Shown: positions 1 to 11,225 of the stretch, piece by piece
Layout: each line of letters starts with the position of its first letter
How positions within the stretch are numbered: the stretch's first letter is position 1
Position numbers and translations under genes: made by a program
Assembly: GCA_004794785.1 (NCBI GenBank)
Contig: SJOL01002231.1
Location: 77,429 to 141,428, forward strand
Source: Opisthorchis felineus
Lineage: Eukaryota; Platyhelminthes; Trematoda; Opisthorchiida; Opisthorchiidae
Direction of reading: 5' to 3'
Length of the DNA: 64,000 nucleotides
Notes under the pieces: model-generated
Told to the model about the DNA's origin: nothing
Databases searched by the model: none
Seen by the model: the letters and a program-made list of their open reading frames with translations, nothing else

Positions 1-20
1 ATATATATATATATATATAA
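1..20. repeat. AT dinucleotide microsatellite (cut by window edge)
   Basis: A pure AT run opens the window and probably continues to the left. It has no coding content. Confidence 0.9.
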
Positions 21-435
21 TATTCACCTATTCGTTCTGATACATACTATTTTAGTAAATGTGCCGAAAACGATTCAATTGATCACAGTTGTATCCTTCA
101 AAATTGCCATGTGCCCCTACAAACTTGTTATTACTATATTTTCCTCAAAATTCTTTGGGCTCCTGGTCTTCCTGTAAGTACAAATCCGCTCCTCGGGTTA
201 AGCACTCTTGACTCTCTATGAAACTGAGGATGACCATTCCAGCGACAAAAAAGTTTTACCGAAACCTTCGACGTAATGTGTGCAAGGACGCTCCTCAGGA
301 GTTGGTTCTCTTAGGTGGTCTTTACTTTGGAGGGTGAAGTTGTGAAGCAACAGGTATGAGTTTTTGGAGGTATACTAAACAAAGTGAGGCGCAGTCTTTT
401 TAAGATATTGGAACCCATATTCGTTATGTACTGCT

Positions 436-500
436 CATAAGGTTGCTGAAAATTCTTCGACAGCCCACGACCGGTTTCGCCCTTCTTGGGGCTCATCGGG
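436..500 (-). ncRNA. Decayed hammerhead ribozyme, left arm of a foldback
   Basis: Read on the minus strand this has stem II GCCC/GGGC with a six-base loop, then GAAAC, a short stem III and a GUC cleavage triplet. The first core box reads CCGATGA instead of CTGATGA, so the essential U4 is changed and activity is unlikely. The sequence is the inverted partner of 541-604. It belongs to the same dispersed family as complement(10830-10925), beside the Penelope-like element. Seen: the core boxes and pairing. Inferred: origin from a Penelope-type terminal repeat. Confidence 0.6.
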
Positions 501-505
501 TAGAA

Positions 506-604
506 CATAAGGTTGATGGAAGCTCGGGGACTGCGCCTACCTGATGAGCCCCAACAAGGGCGAAGCCGGTCGTGGGCTGTCGAAGAATTTTCAGCAACCT
601 TATG
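506..604 (+). ncRNA. Hammerhead ribozyme-like motif, type I, right arm of a foldback
   Basis: CTGATGA lies at 541-547. Stem II is GCCC/GGGC around the loop CAACAA, the same layout as the schistosome hammerhead. The second box is GAAGC rather than GAAAC, so position 15.1 is altered. A GTC triplet follows at 579-581. The outer part of stem I is well kept: CATAAGGTTG at 506-515 is perfectly complementary to CAACCTTATG at 595-604. With the opposite-strand copy at 436-500 it forms a large hairpin. It is probably a weak or dead ribozyme whose fold is still recognisable. Confidence 0.65.
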
Positions 605-830
605 AGTAGTACATTACGAATATACATGCATCGCACTATCTCGAATATCGTAGCAACTGAAACATGAGGCGGCCTGGTGCAGCACATTCAGTTGCCTGGA
701 AACATCATAAACGAGAGATTCAGCTGGGTTCCAGGTAAGTCTCTCGAAAAACCAAATTTGTTTGCAAATGAGTGTATTTCGTTAATATTGGAACCCAGTT
801 TGGTTTGTTAAAATTTCAGTTGAGTTTGAA
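605..830. repeat. Dispersed repeat adjoining the hammerhead (Penelope-associated family)
   Basis: This stretch shares blocks with 11055-11225 and 34780-34960: a 'gaaacatgaggc...cctggtgcagcac' block, an 'ataaacgagagattca' block and a 'gaaaaaccaaattt' block. In all three places it lies next to the hammerhead repeat, so the two belong to one element, probably a Penelope-like terminal repeat. No coding frame is evident. Confidence 0.6.
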
Positions 831-2312
831 TTTCACTCGTTGGGCGTGTACACGCATACCCCTGCCGTTCGTTTATCACCCAGGCTTAGCTTTTCCAGCG
901 AGAAGAACTTCCCACCCGGATGACTAGCTTCAATTACTGAAAGCCTATTGATAATTTCATACTACCAGCATCCCAGTCCAGCTAGACTGTCCGGACTGAA
1001 CCCCTCAGTCCACATCTTCCTACTCATGGTGACAAATGTCACACACATTTCATCTTGCAGTGGATGTGATTCGTTTTGGGCCAGAGTGCGCTGTTTGCTC
1101 CCCGGAACTTTATGTATGGAGAAAACAGGCGGGAACTACTGCTATCAGCTTGCACAGAATTCTAAACTCAATTCCTGCGTTAACTCATATTTACTTGCTA
1201 TTCGCCTAGAAACTGCGCATAAGAGAGTTTCTTCGTTCTACAACCCTCCCGGACATCACGTTCTGCTGCTTCCCGAAGCAAAACAAGAGTAATCAAACGG
1301 TAAGTTTGACAGAACGAGTTTCTACCGGTTCATTTCTTCCCAGCTTCCCCACACAAAAAACAACCACCGTGCAGGTTAATCCGTTAGCTGACTTTTTGGT
1401 TATCGGCCTTGGTTAAGTATGTGTGACCTTACAAAACACCTTTTAGCACCATTCCTCATGTTTCAACAAGCCTAGTTGACTTGGTGTGGTTTCGTCTAAT
1501 CGAAGAAAAGAGCGTTTGTCTCCAAGAAGTTAATCATGTTTTCTGCTCATTGCTAACGTCGCAAATTAAGTCGAACCACCTAGCGGTGCACTACCGGTTG
1601 CAGTCTTCATGTGCTTTCGTATATTCATCAGCCATCTGCATGGCTCTTTCGTTCGGTTTGATTCGTCACACAACTGATTTGTGACCCGACGGCTTGGTTT
1701 AAAGGACAACAGGAGTCATCCGTATGCCCACTGTCCACTTGGTTCGCATAGCAAGAAGTGCTAACACGCTAACCAACTTTCGGTGACTCAGCTGGAAGCA
1801 TTTCGCTTCCTGAAACGGAACAATACCCTTGAAGAAAGAAATGGCAGTGCTTCCAATAACCTCTAAAAGGACAGCTGTGTCAAATCTACACTATGAGAAA
1901 AACACCGAAGCCAGAAAGGATCTGTGACAAGCTTTAGGTCGACATTGACTAACTCACCTAGTAAAAAGTAATTATTATTACTATTATTTATAAGTTAAAT
2001 TTTTGATGATAAAAAGTATGGCGAAGAGGCCCATAAATGCCTAGTCCGCACTATTTAGAGAGGTTTGGTAAACAATCGGCCCATAAGTATCTAGTTCGCA
2101 CTACGTTATATTGGTCGTTCAAGTAGCCGCGGCATCTGAAGAAGGTTAATTCGGAAGTGAAAGTACATATCCGATCATTATTTTTACCTATGAATATAAT
2201 ATTAACCGTTTCAGTTTGTTTAATGATATTCGGGGGAAGAATGAGGTGGACAGGTTATTAGAAGGTTCAATAGAGATTTCATCGTGTCAGTGAAGCAAAT
2301 CTATTTTGGAAA
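831..2312. other. No gene identified
   Basis: Open frames here (for example 948-1292 on the plus strand) are short, match no family I know and have no partner exons. Around 1966-2000 there is an ATT-rich run like the tails of the CR1-like repeats. From 2030 to 2104 a unit of about 48 bases containing 'ggcccataa...ctagt' is repeated twice with changes. Confidence 0.5.
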
Positions 2313-2375
2313 GCTGAGAATCACTGTACAGCTGTTTCATCCTTGTTGGGAATCATCAGCAGTGAACGTCTCACG
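2313..2375 (-). ncRNA. Hammerhead ribozyme, type I, intact core
   Basis: On the minus strand all core boxes are present: CTGATGA (2359-2353) and GAAAC (2338-2334). Stem II has UUCC/GGAU around the loop CAACAA, with its closing pair mismatched. Stem III is the self-complementary ACAGCTGT with no loop. Cleavage is predicted after A17 (base 2327). Stem I is excellent: CAGTGA just after the site pairs perfectly with TCACTG just before CTGATGA. After a small internal loop TGAGA pairs with TCTCA. A type I hammerhead with a very short stem III is the form known from Penelope-like elements and retrozymes, where two RNAs can dimerise through stem III. It sits in a non-coding repeat that continues to about 2480. 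Folding was done by eye. Confidence 0.8.
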
Positions 2376-5340
2376 AAACTCCGGAGAGTTTCGAATGCGT
2401 GACCTTCCAGCCAGTATTTGAACACCGTTTGGTCACGGGTGGCTGATCAGCAGTGTGATTGGTTCTCACTTAGGACATAGCGCCACTCATCCTTCAATAA
2501 CGGAAGCCACATCACGTGGTCACCTACTGACTGGCTCCTCCAGTGACGACTATCAGAAGGAAGTCTCACACATCCAGTGAAGTCATCCTTCTTCTGAGCT
2601 GCTTATTGCTTCATGATACTGTAAGCTATGGTCATATTCAATAGAAGATTCTACAGGAAGGACACTTTCAGACGCTATCGGTGACTTACTGCACCTTCAA
2701 ACCAAGCAATTCATCTAAGATTCCCTAGTGCAACGAAAGCTGGAGGTAAACATCTGCTACGATGATCACAGCTAATATTCCTCCCATTCGTTGGTCAACG
2801 GGGTGATAGAACAAAGCTGAACAGGAGTCAGCGAACGGAATGCCTACCCAAGTTGTTCTGTCCACATTATCTAGGAAGTTGTTATTGCTGCATCGTGCGA
2901 AATATCATTCAACAGGCATCTTCGCTTGCTGCGCTGGACAGGTGCAGGCTACTCTTCAGCTCTTGTGAACAAACAGGGACGATATAAGCTAACACGCCTG
3001 TGATTTTAAAATACATCCGGGTGATACGAAACATCACAGTTTATACAGGTATACTGTTATGTCTAGTAAACGTCTTGTCTCGGTAGGTCTAAGAGGACCT
3101 TGCTGGATTCACTGTGTTCCATTTCATTGGAAACTGGTTGACAACAGCTGAATAAGTTTACAACCTGACCGCCACTGACCGCATATAGTCTGTTCTATCC
3201 ACATTAAGTGCCATTCACGTGGTCTTAACACTTTCTTGTTGCAGTATCCCGATAAGCTATCATTTCCTCACTTGGGTGGTTATGTACTGACCATCAAGCT
3301 AGTTGCTCTTCTAACAAACTTCCCAATTTATGCATTATTTTGTTCAATCCGGCACTGCGCTGTTCTCGTACTCGTTTATGGCGTCTATCACTTCACTCTG
3401 AAACGCTACTGGTTCCTCATCATCGCCGTCATACCTGGAATCATTCAAGTAGCTCATTCGAAACAACCGGCATTAATCAGTGCGTCGTTTGAGGGCTGGT
3501 ACTTTCAAGTGTGACAGTGAGCCCTTTGAGAGAGTTGCACGGCTTGCACGTCAGAACATGTCTGACAAGAGTCGCTTGTCTAAGAAGTGATAATAAGTAC
3601 AGTTTTGAAACACTATCAGACGAATTGTTTCATTTTACCTGTCCTGATTTCATTGCTTACGCAATGCACAGATAATGAGTGGACGATCGCTTCGCACATA
3701 AATAGTTAGGGAGTCAGTGAGTATAAAGTCTGCAAACCAGTAGTCTAAACAAAAGTGCTGTGATTAGACAGCTGTTATGATGCAACAGTCAGCCTTTACA
3801 CAACAAAATAAGGTTAGCTGGAAGGGGCATGCAGTCTGATCGCTTTGTAGTTGCGTCATAAAATACAAAAACTGGAAATGCACCAGAATATTGGTTGTTC
3901 GGATGCGTTCACGGGTAGTTGATCAGATGGCTGTTGATAAATTCACCGAGCCTGACCATTAGTTTGTAGATGTTCCGTTGCCAGTCCAGGGGACATCATT
4001 GGTGCACGGTTGGTGCTGATTGGTTGATGGTTTGTACGAGCACCTGATCAACCGCTAAGATCAAAATACTTCCACAGTTTGCTTGACACAAGTATTTTTT
4101 CGTAAACTATCCATGATTTTCCCACTCCACAATATAGTTTATCAACTCTTATGGCCGAAATGCTTGCACCCCGTAATATGTCTTCTTTCATTTAAGTTTC
4201 TGTTGTTGCTCTGGCCGTTTCTTCAGCTCGGTTGTCGCACGTGCATGTGCGTGACTCACCTGTGAACTCCAGGGAATTTCCAGACGGGCCCTCATCTGCG
4301 TGACTTTATTCCGTTCTGACCAATTTATTCTGTCCTGAGCAGTACTGTCGACGGTTTCCGTTAACACAGCAGACTGCTCGTGTCTGCTTTTCGTGTGATT
4401 TTTTCAATCGCCGGTGTGGGGAACAATACGGTGAGACAAAGAAAAGCCCACACAATGTAATGAGCGACTGCCCTCCCAGCCACATTGTATGACATAGAGA
4501 CCTGGAGCGATAGTCTTCCAGCTAGTTCGTAGGTCTTCTTTAGTAGAAATCTCCAGTGAATCACGGACAGTTACCCAATTTAAAAAAAACGTTTTCAATT
4601 TGTTACAGCCCCCCTCACAGTAGTCAACTTGAATTTAGAAAACCAGACAACGTTCAGATGCCTTTTGCAACTTCATTTCAACCATATAAAACCCCAATGC
4701 TGACTCCTTCAAAGCCACGAAATGAAACGTTCAGAATCAGTGAATCTGTTTGGGTCTCACCGGATGCATGGCACAGATACTGCTGTCCGTGTGGATGGCA
4801 CCGAAACTCTCAGTCAACTCACTCATCAACTCGGTAACTCAGGGTACTTTACAAGCTATGTACAACTTTCTGACTGATGGGTTCCTGAGCATCCACCTCC
4901 ATAACAAAGCTCCCTTTTTGTGTTGAGATTACGAGACACCCAGTAGTAACGAAAGATTTGACGCCTCCTCACGAGCGTCGTTTACCGAGGACATGTCATT
5001 TACATCACAAACCATAGTCTAAGAGTGCCACGGAGCATTTCCCCGTCCGCTACGCATCATATAGCTTTGAAGTTTATACTACGACTTCAGCTTTGATGGG
5101 GGGATATGCACTGTACCAAAAGCAACAATAGAAATCAGATATGAGAAGCGAAAATGAGACCGAAAACTCCAATGCTACTTTATGTTTCAGAACGTTTAGA
5201 TTGAAAAGCCTGTTGTGAATATGTATTGCGTTGATTGTCCTTTTCATTTCAGTATTTCCAGTTTCCCGTCAATCTTTCATTGATAAATGCAGATAATACG
5301 GGATTCCGAAAAAAAATAGAGAAGTTCCTAACTAATAACT
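2376..5340. other. No gene identified; repeat fragments
   Basis: At 2376-2392 there is a hairpin (CGAAACTC against GAGTTTCG) beside the ribozyme. Blocks with 'gatcagatggctgttgat' near 3920 and 'cctgatcaaccgctaa' near 4042 resemble the foldback repeat at 13.9-14.2 kb. An open frame at 3236-3514 is hydrophobic but matches nothing I recognise. I see no convincing exon. Confidence 0.5.
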
Positions 5341-5423
5341 GATAAGCAACGTTCCTGATGAAGACAGGAAACCGTGAAGAAGAGTGCTTTTTGGCCTGTC
5401 TTAGGGGTGCTCGCTTTCGGGCC

Positions 5424-5460
5424 CGGCGGGGGGGGACATGAGGGGGGGGGGGGGGGGGGG
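5424..5460 (+). repeat. Poly-G tract
   Basis: A run of 19 consecutive G (5442-5460) follows a shorter G run. The two are linked by 'acatga', which recurs just after the long run. The tract could form a G-quadruplex, or be a slippage or assembly artefact. The opposite-strand polyproline frame is not a gene. Confidence 0.85.
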
Positions 5461-5464
5461 ACAT

Positions 5465-7940
5465 GAATCGTGTCTGAGAAACACCACTAACGACTGTAGC
5501 GCGGAGGGTTTCTGATTGGAGGAATTAATTAGAAACCGACACCACCTGATTAGTGGACTGAAGATCAACAGTTCATCAAGACTAGCTATTCGCCGTAGTC
5601 GCCGGTTGTCAACCTTGACACTGGTCTGCGCAAGTCATTTTATGAAATCCACCACCTGATTTGTGGTCTAAGTATAACTGCTGCGTTTTGTCCACCTAAT
5701 GGCATTGTATTCTGGACTGAAAAGTCTGACCTTATCGAATCGGATTGCAGCTGTCCGAACGAAAATTGTTATGGCAGGACTGGAGATTCAAATATGATTG
5801 AGTGGTCCGAACATTCAAGGTCGTGCAGAAATGAAAACACGCGAGCTACTTTTGAGAATGTGTGAATTCAACTCACGCTGCCTAGACATGTGTGTGGTGG
5901 TAGTCGCGTGGATTTTGACACGGTAACCAGAACGCCGTAGCTGTATGTCATAACTTAATTTCTGGTGATCATGACTCCGTCCAACTGATATCCACGATTG
6001 TGACATGAAGAACTATGTGGGAGTTTGGGATGGTTTTTTTTCATAATCCTTCGGATTTTTCTCTCAACAAACTACATTGTTCAAAACATCCTGCCTGGCA
6101 GTAAAGCTGGCGGCTCTGTGGTAACCAAACATCGTAGTACGATATTACTGCAGTTGAAAGCATTTTGGGGTCAGCGGTATCGAGCTCACGTATAGGAAGG
6201 ACATCATGAACCCCTTCCAACTAAGGCTCACTATTTACCCGACCTACTTTGGCCGTCATACACGAATATGGTTTCGGAAGACACACATGCCTCTGAACTT
6301 GATGTCGTGTGCCATACTTTGCTTTACTTTTTTTCCAATAAAGACACTCAAAAAGCTTCCTCTTACGGCAGTGAAGCATCGGTGTTGAACACTGATGTCA
6401 TGCTGTCGATGATGATGATGATGAGTCGGAAAGCAGCACTCATGATTGAACACGGACGAACCATGCAAGTTGCGCCGTCACCTTAGTTGATAGGAGCTGT
6501 GGCTACCAGAAGTTGATGAAATTGTTCGAGTCCGTTGAGTTTTTTCCTCAACAGAACATACATTTTCAGTCACAGAACATCATGAAGAACCGGAGATATA
6601 AACGAAGATGATATCCTGCTTTTCTTTCACTGATCTTGCGTCACAAACGATGACTGGGTGGAGTGAAATTACGCCGGAACTTCCTAGGAGGTCCACCTCT
6701 GACATAGGACGAATGAGTTGGGAAGTTACAGCAATTCCTCCGAGGATGAGTAGCAGTGCTCGTCCGGGACGTTGAGTCTCCAAACTGCCTAAAGTTTTTG
6801 AACAAATGAGTCGAATCAAGTTTCGCCCTCTACAGAACATGCCAAACAAATGCTGGTTGAAACAGTGCTTCTTGGCTTTTCAGCATAGATTGGCTTCACT
6901 TACAGACGAAATTTCCACGGGTGCTAGTAAACGAGGGTGAGTTTACGACTGATTCAAAACTTGACGAAGCCTTGTATCGAACTGTGGATATTCTACTCAT
7001 AATAGTTATAGTTCCTCGCAGATGACATTTTCAGGTGGCTGTAGCTGTGACATCGTATGATCTTGCTGAGTGACTGTTTATTGCAACTAATGATTGCTGA
7101 GCAAGACCTGAATAAGGATGTGTTTCAATAGCGTCACAGTTTGTGATAGGCGGAAGCTGATTTGCGTGACACACGATGGGTAACGGGGAGGATCAACAGA
7201 AAATCTGTTTACGGAAGCCCATAGACGGTGGAAAGGGTGGATGACATTTCGGTGTGGATAGAAGCACCCGAGTTCCAAATTTATGTACACGCAAAGCACT
7301 ACATGAAAAAAAACATGTACCGATACGTCAAGATATTCCGGCCGACAAAGTTCTGTGAAGAGTTCTTCGGCTTCTTTGAAGATGTAATTTTCAACTTGGT
7401 TTCGAGCATACCACGAACGGATGCTACTTCCTTCATATCACATTCGAAGTCGGTCACATGGAGAAACGTCTCTTTGGGGGACCTACACACCAGGTGCCAT
7501 TGAAATCTTTTTAGCTGGGCCAATCCATTTACGCCAATGTTTTCTGTTATGTTTTACGGATGACTGGCACTCAGAAACGCACCAGCCTTTTCAGTATACA
7601 ATTCAGATGCTGCCTTCACCGCAAACTCAATGAGGTCACCGCAAGTAAACAGTTTTCCACACTCATCAGCTTCCACAACAGTTTTCCCCACATCCGGCTT
7701 ACACCCAACCCGGGTAGTACTCCCGTTCTGAAAAGTACCCGGCATTTAGTGAGTCCAGCATCTAACGAGAGGGATAGCGGGCCACGAATTCCTATTGCCT
7801 AATGTGATGTCTAATTGGGCGAGTCATCCTTCAATCCAAGGACGGTCCACGTTTCAGATTGATAGAGTTCTGTTCAATGGGCCCAATGGTTTATAGAAGG
7901 AGGTAAAAATAAGGTTAGTTCCGTTTCAGAAGGGCTTTTA
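5465..7940. other. No gene identified
   Basis: Short frames on both strands overlap each other and match no family. A GAT trinucleotide run lies near 6408-6424. Nothing else stands out. Confidence 0.5.
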
Positions 7941-7949
7941 AACAGTCGG

Positions 7950-8013
7950 TAGTTTTTAACTGGGCAATGTTTCGCTTTTGTCACAAAAGCTTCATCAGGC
8001 CAAGTAAACAGGT
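7950..8013 (-). ncRNA. Hammerhead ribozyme at the 3' side of the Penelope-like element
   Basis: On the minus strand: CTGATGA (7998-7992), one A, a perfect seven-pair stem II (GCTTTTG/CAAAAGC) with loop TGA, then GAAAC (7973-7969). Stem III is reduced to ACAU, and U17 (7966) is the predicted cleavage base. Stem I begins GCC against GGC and, after a mismatch, continues AGU against ACU. It lies about 260 bases after the last endonuclease frame and on the same strand, where a Penelope-like element should carry its terminal repeat. It differs in stem II and stem III from the copy at the 5' side. Confidence 0.65.
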
Positions 8014-8268
8014 CACCAAGTTGGCCAGGTTTTAAGGCAGACGAAGAACTGATCAGTAAGACCTCTCTAGACTGGCATACTAGTTCAGTGTTGAAGTCAA
8101 TTAAAGGGACTTGTCGGTCATTGTGGTTGCCTAACTCTTGCGGTTGATGGGTTGGAGGAATTTCAAATTACTCTTGATCGCGTTTGGTTCCTCAATCTTC
8201 CACATCAAGGTGTTTCGATTGATGGTTCACCGCGGGTGCCACTGGCAGATTTCGTTGGTCTGTGAGTG

Positions 8269-9096
8269 CTAGGACAATTTAGTTGTGGGGGAGGTGAGGT
8301 GAGTGACATTAAGTGCACTTCGGATCCAAGCTACTCCTGTTGGTGACTCATATTTCTGATAACCGGACACTACCACGTGCCAGCTCAACTGATCTAAAAC
8401 CGTTCTCCACACGCTTGCCAGTAGTACGCCTTCTATTCTATTCACACTGAGATACTTGGCGATTTCCACCGCCTGGACCATCAGTCTCTGTAGCGTGGAC
8501 CGTAGTCTCAGCCTCAAAACTTCAACATTTTCTAAATCTATTTTGTGTCTCGTGTCCAGTGCATGTTCCGCCATTGCTGAACCTCTCAGTAACGCTCGAT
8601 ATTCATCTGATTTTGTCGGTGGCCTGTTTATTTTTCTGATTTGCTGATTTTGGTGTGAAGTTTCTCTGACCGTCTGTCCCATATAGATCTTAATGCAGTC
8701 GTTGCACCTATTTTTGAGGACACAGTCCCTGATTCTGTTCGCCAGGAGGCGATCCTTCATTTGCACCAATGTAGAGTGCAATGTTCCCTTCTGGAAAGCT
8801 CCTCTTATGTTGACCGTGCTTAGAATCCCTCGAATGACTTTCCATTTCCCTGGGTTACATGGAATAACAGCAGTCCCAATCCATTCCCTGTTGGGTTTGG
8901 CCACCGGTACCAATGCCCTTGGTAATCGACGCCTAATCAAACTAGCTGGATATCCATTACCGCGAAATTTGTTCTTTACTTCAGTTTGGGCCTCTGTCCG
9001 GTTAGCCGCTTCTGTGCACAGGACCCTAATACGCCTAAACATTGATGAGGCAATACTAGAGGATGCCGACTTCGGATGAGCAGACGAGCTATTCAA
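8269..9096 (-). pseudogene. Penelope-like element, end of RT domain and GIY-YIG endonuclease
   Basis: This 275-codon frame opens with the thumb-like segment 'SSSAHPKSASSSIASSMFRR', typical of Penelope RTs after the catalytic domain. Its second half holds a GIY-YIG-type endonuclease: CNDC, then KIYMGQT (the GIY-YIG equivalent of this family), 'SAMAEHAL' and H-rich residues before 'IDLENVEVLRL'. The order RT then GIY-YIG is diagnostic of Penelope-like elements. It is joined to the preceding frame only through a frameshift and stop near 9100-9120. The element nicks target DNA and primes its own reverse transcription. This copy is broken. Confidence 0.85.
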
Positions 9097-9119
9097 GATC
9101 GCCAGTGTCAGTTGGCTTT

Positions 9120-9389
9120 TTATACACTGTGGTTTTCGTTCCCCCCGGCCTTACGTGTCATGCAGTCTAAAAAATGCAGTGTAGTCGAAGTTGGCTCTAT
9201 CTCCGTGCTAAATTTGATATGTGGATTCAGATCATTCAGATAGTTGTAAAATTCACTGACCTTGTCTCGTTTCATCACGACAAAAGAGTCATCTACACAG
9301 CTCCAGAATATGGGAATTCCGGTTAAAGCTTTCCGTTCAAAATCTTCCATAAAAATGTTTACCAAAACCGGGGATATTGGAGATCCCAT
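9120..9389 (-). pseudogene. Penelope-like reverse transcriptase, catalytic core
   Basis: Contains RT motif B 'MGSPISPVLVNIFMEDFE', motif C with the catalytic pair in 'CVDDSFVV', and 'TTLHFLDC' of the downstream palm motif. A stop codon about three codons before its start separates it from the frame at 9399-10031. At its end a frameshift hides the expected 'VYKKPT' continuation, visible in another frame near 9105-9125. The catalytic aspartates survive but the frame does not. Confidence 0.85.
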
Positions 9390-9398
9390 TGACAGACC

Positions 9399-10031
9399 TT
9401 ACTCTTGAGTGTAAACCACGGAGTCAAAAGCGAAGAGAGTGAAATTCAGGCATGCTTTTATATCTTCCACTATTTCATCTACTGTAATATGTATCCGTTC
9501 TGAAAGGGTGGTGTCTGCTAGTAGCAGTCGCTTGGTTATTTCTACAGATTCCCACACATTTGTATAAAACAAATTGACGTCGAAACTTACAAGAATGTCA
9601 TCTGGTTCCCGCCAATTTGTTCGCAAAGTCATATGAATTCTTAATGTAAGTACTAGATTTTCCGGTGGGTTTTTTAGAATACCTGCCAAGAATGTAGCCA
9701 ACTCATGGTGTGCGGAACCTATTCCCTCTACTATCGGTTTCACCGGGACATCTGGTTTATGAGGTTTTGGTACGCCATAAAGCAGTGGTTGGATTGTACT
9801 TTTAGGGCACAATCGATACCACTTTCCTTGCCCTAAGCAGTATATCATGGACGGCAAATACCTGCCAATTTCAGATTTACGCCTATTCGCTATGGATGTA
9901 ATATTCCCACTATTGATCCGCCGGTAAGGACTTTCAGCTAGGTGTTGCTTGACCTTCTGTAGATAATCACTCTTGTTCATGATCACAGTGGCCTTACCCT
10001 TGTCCGCCTTTGTGATCACTATGTTGTCCAC
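9399..10031 (-). pseudogene. Penelope-like reverse transcriptase, N-terminal part
   Basis: Starts with 'NIVITKADKGKATVIMNKSDY', a hallmark of Penelope-like RTs. It continues with 'LYGVPKPHKPDVPVKPIV' and motif A 'SFDVNLFYTNV', which supplies a catalytic Asp. It ends at an in-frame stop immediately before motif B. A frame at 10019-10309 overlaps its start and carries further N-terminal sequence ('LLEKGLNFAV'), so a frameshift lies near 10025. Confidence 0.85.
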
Positions 10032-10309
10032 CTGTTTAGGGTGTTTAACACTCCCCGCTTTGTTGGTGTAATATTTGGAGCTCTTGGCTGCTGGGACTTA
10101 AGGACTGTGACCAGCTGTACCCGTAGCCTCTCCGCCTCCATTGGCTGAAACACAGATTCAACGCCGGGGATTATACATTCCGTTCTTATCACCTTTTTAC
10201 TTACCGCAAAATTCAAGCCCTTCTCTAACAGACCACGTTCTTCTTCACTTAGCGGTCTGTTTGATAAATTTACCGCGCTACAATAGCTAGTAGGCAACTC
10301 ACGCCTCAT
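10019..10309 (-). pseudogene. Penelope-like element, N-terminal segment before the RT
   Basis: The frame contains 'LSEEERGLLEKGLNFAVS', the short conserved stretch that precedes the RT core in this family. It then leads by frameshift into the RT frame at 10031. No convincing start codon region is visible upstream, so the element is probably 5' decayed. Confidence 0.65.
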
Positions 10310-10829
10310 TATGGGCTCGCTACAAGGCTGTCTTGGAAAGTAACTTTTCGAACTTACGTATTTGCCATTGTTTGCAGTGTTGTCCTTGAATGGCCTTCAC
10401 TCCTGTCGCTTTGGCTTCGAGTAACTGGTAGTCTGCGGGAGAGAGCACGGTCTGAAGACCTTAGTTGAGCCGACGTGTGTGGTGATGGATATCGCATAAA
10501 CGCCGAGTAGTTAAGTAAATCCCATGTTTCAGGAATGATTCGGCCGCCGAGAATGCTATTCGGACAGAAGCGAGTCACGTGCCTGATGGCCTAACCAGTG
10601 AAGATGTGGGGATTAAGTTGTGCTTCGAGCATATTTTATTGAATGTGATGGTTCTCCCAGTTCTCCGACTTCATCTAGACGGGTAACGATTGCCTCTGAT
10701 TCTTGGAACTAGGTCGACCTCGTTGGCCTGAAACAAAACAGTATCGGACGCGAACTGCTCCCGAATTTCCTGCAATCTCGCACTGTCCGAACCGAAAATA
10801 AAGTGGTTCCATAAAGTAAACTACTTACA

Positions 10830-10925
10830 AGTTTGCTGAAAGCTCTTCGACAGCCCACAACCTGTTTCGCCCTTCTTGGGGCTCATCAGGTAGGCGCAGT
10901 CCTCGAGTTCCCGTCAACCTTATGT
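10830..10925 (-). ncRNA. Hammerhead ribozyme at the 5' side of the Penelope-like element
   Basis: On the minus strand: CTGATGA (10890-10884), stem II GCCC/GGGC with loop CAAGAA, an intact GAAAC (10869-10865), a four-pair stem III (ACAG/CTGT) with an eight-base loop, and the cleavage triplet GTC (10852-10850). All core bases fit the consensus. Stem I is long and only partly paired (ACTC/GAG and GTTG/CAA blocks), with a large internal loop. It is upstream of the RT frames on the same strand, matching the reported location of hammerheads in Penelope-like terminal repeats. It is the best core of its family in the window. Confidence 0.75.
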
Positions 10926-10969
10926 TCTACTTGAACCCAGGTGGGGCAGATTTTGACAACTACACTCAT

Positions 10970-11225
10970 TGGCATATCAATTTGGTTTTCACGGGAGACG
11001 CAAGTGAATCTATCGTTTGTGGTATGAAATCGGTCGTGCGCTATCGAAGAGTTTACAGCAACGTTGTGAGTATTTTCCTTTATGAAAATATACTGCGATA
11101 TCTCGAATACTAAAACACGAGACAGCCTTCGTGCAGCACGTTCAGTTGGAAAATAACATAAACGAGAGATTCATTTGAATCTTCTGTGAAAACCAAATTG
11201 ATATGCAGCTTCTGTTGAATTTTAG
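10970..11225. repeat. Foldback repeat beside the ribozyme
   Basis: Bases 10974-11024 are an inverted copy of about 11155-11206: 'catatcaatttggttttcac' against 'gtgaaaaccaaattgatatg', plus the 'gattca' block. The right half matches the repeats at 605-830 and 34780-34960. It is probably a terminal-repeat remnant of the Penelope-like element. Confidence 0.7.

Noticed and set aside
3236..3514. Plus-strand hydrophobic open frame that could be a membrane protein exon
   Set aside because: No family match, no partner exons and no convincing splice sites. Hydrophobic frames of this size arise by chance in AT-rich DNA.
5351..5375. CTGATGA followed shortly by GAAAC (a possible hammerhead)
   Set aside because: Only six bases separate the boxes and they cannot form stem II. 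No stem I or cleavage triplet was found.
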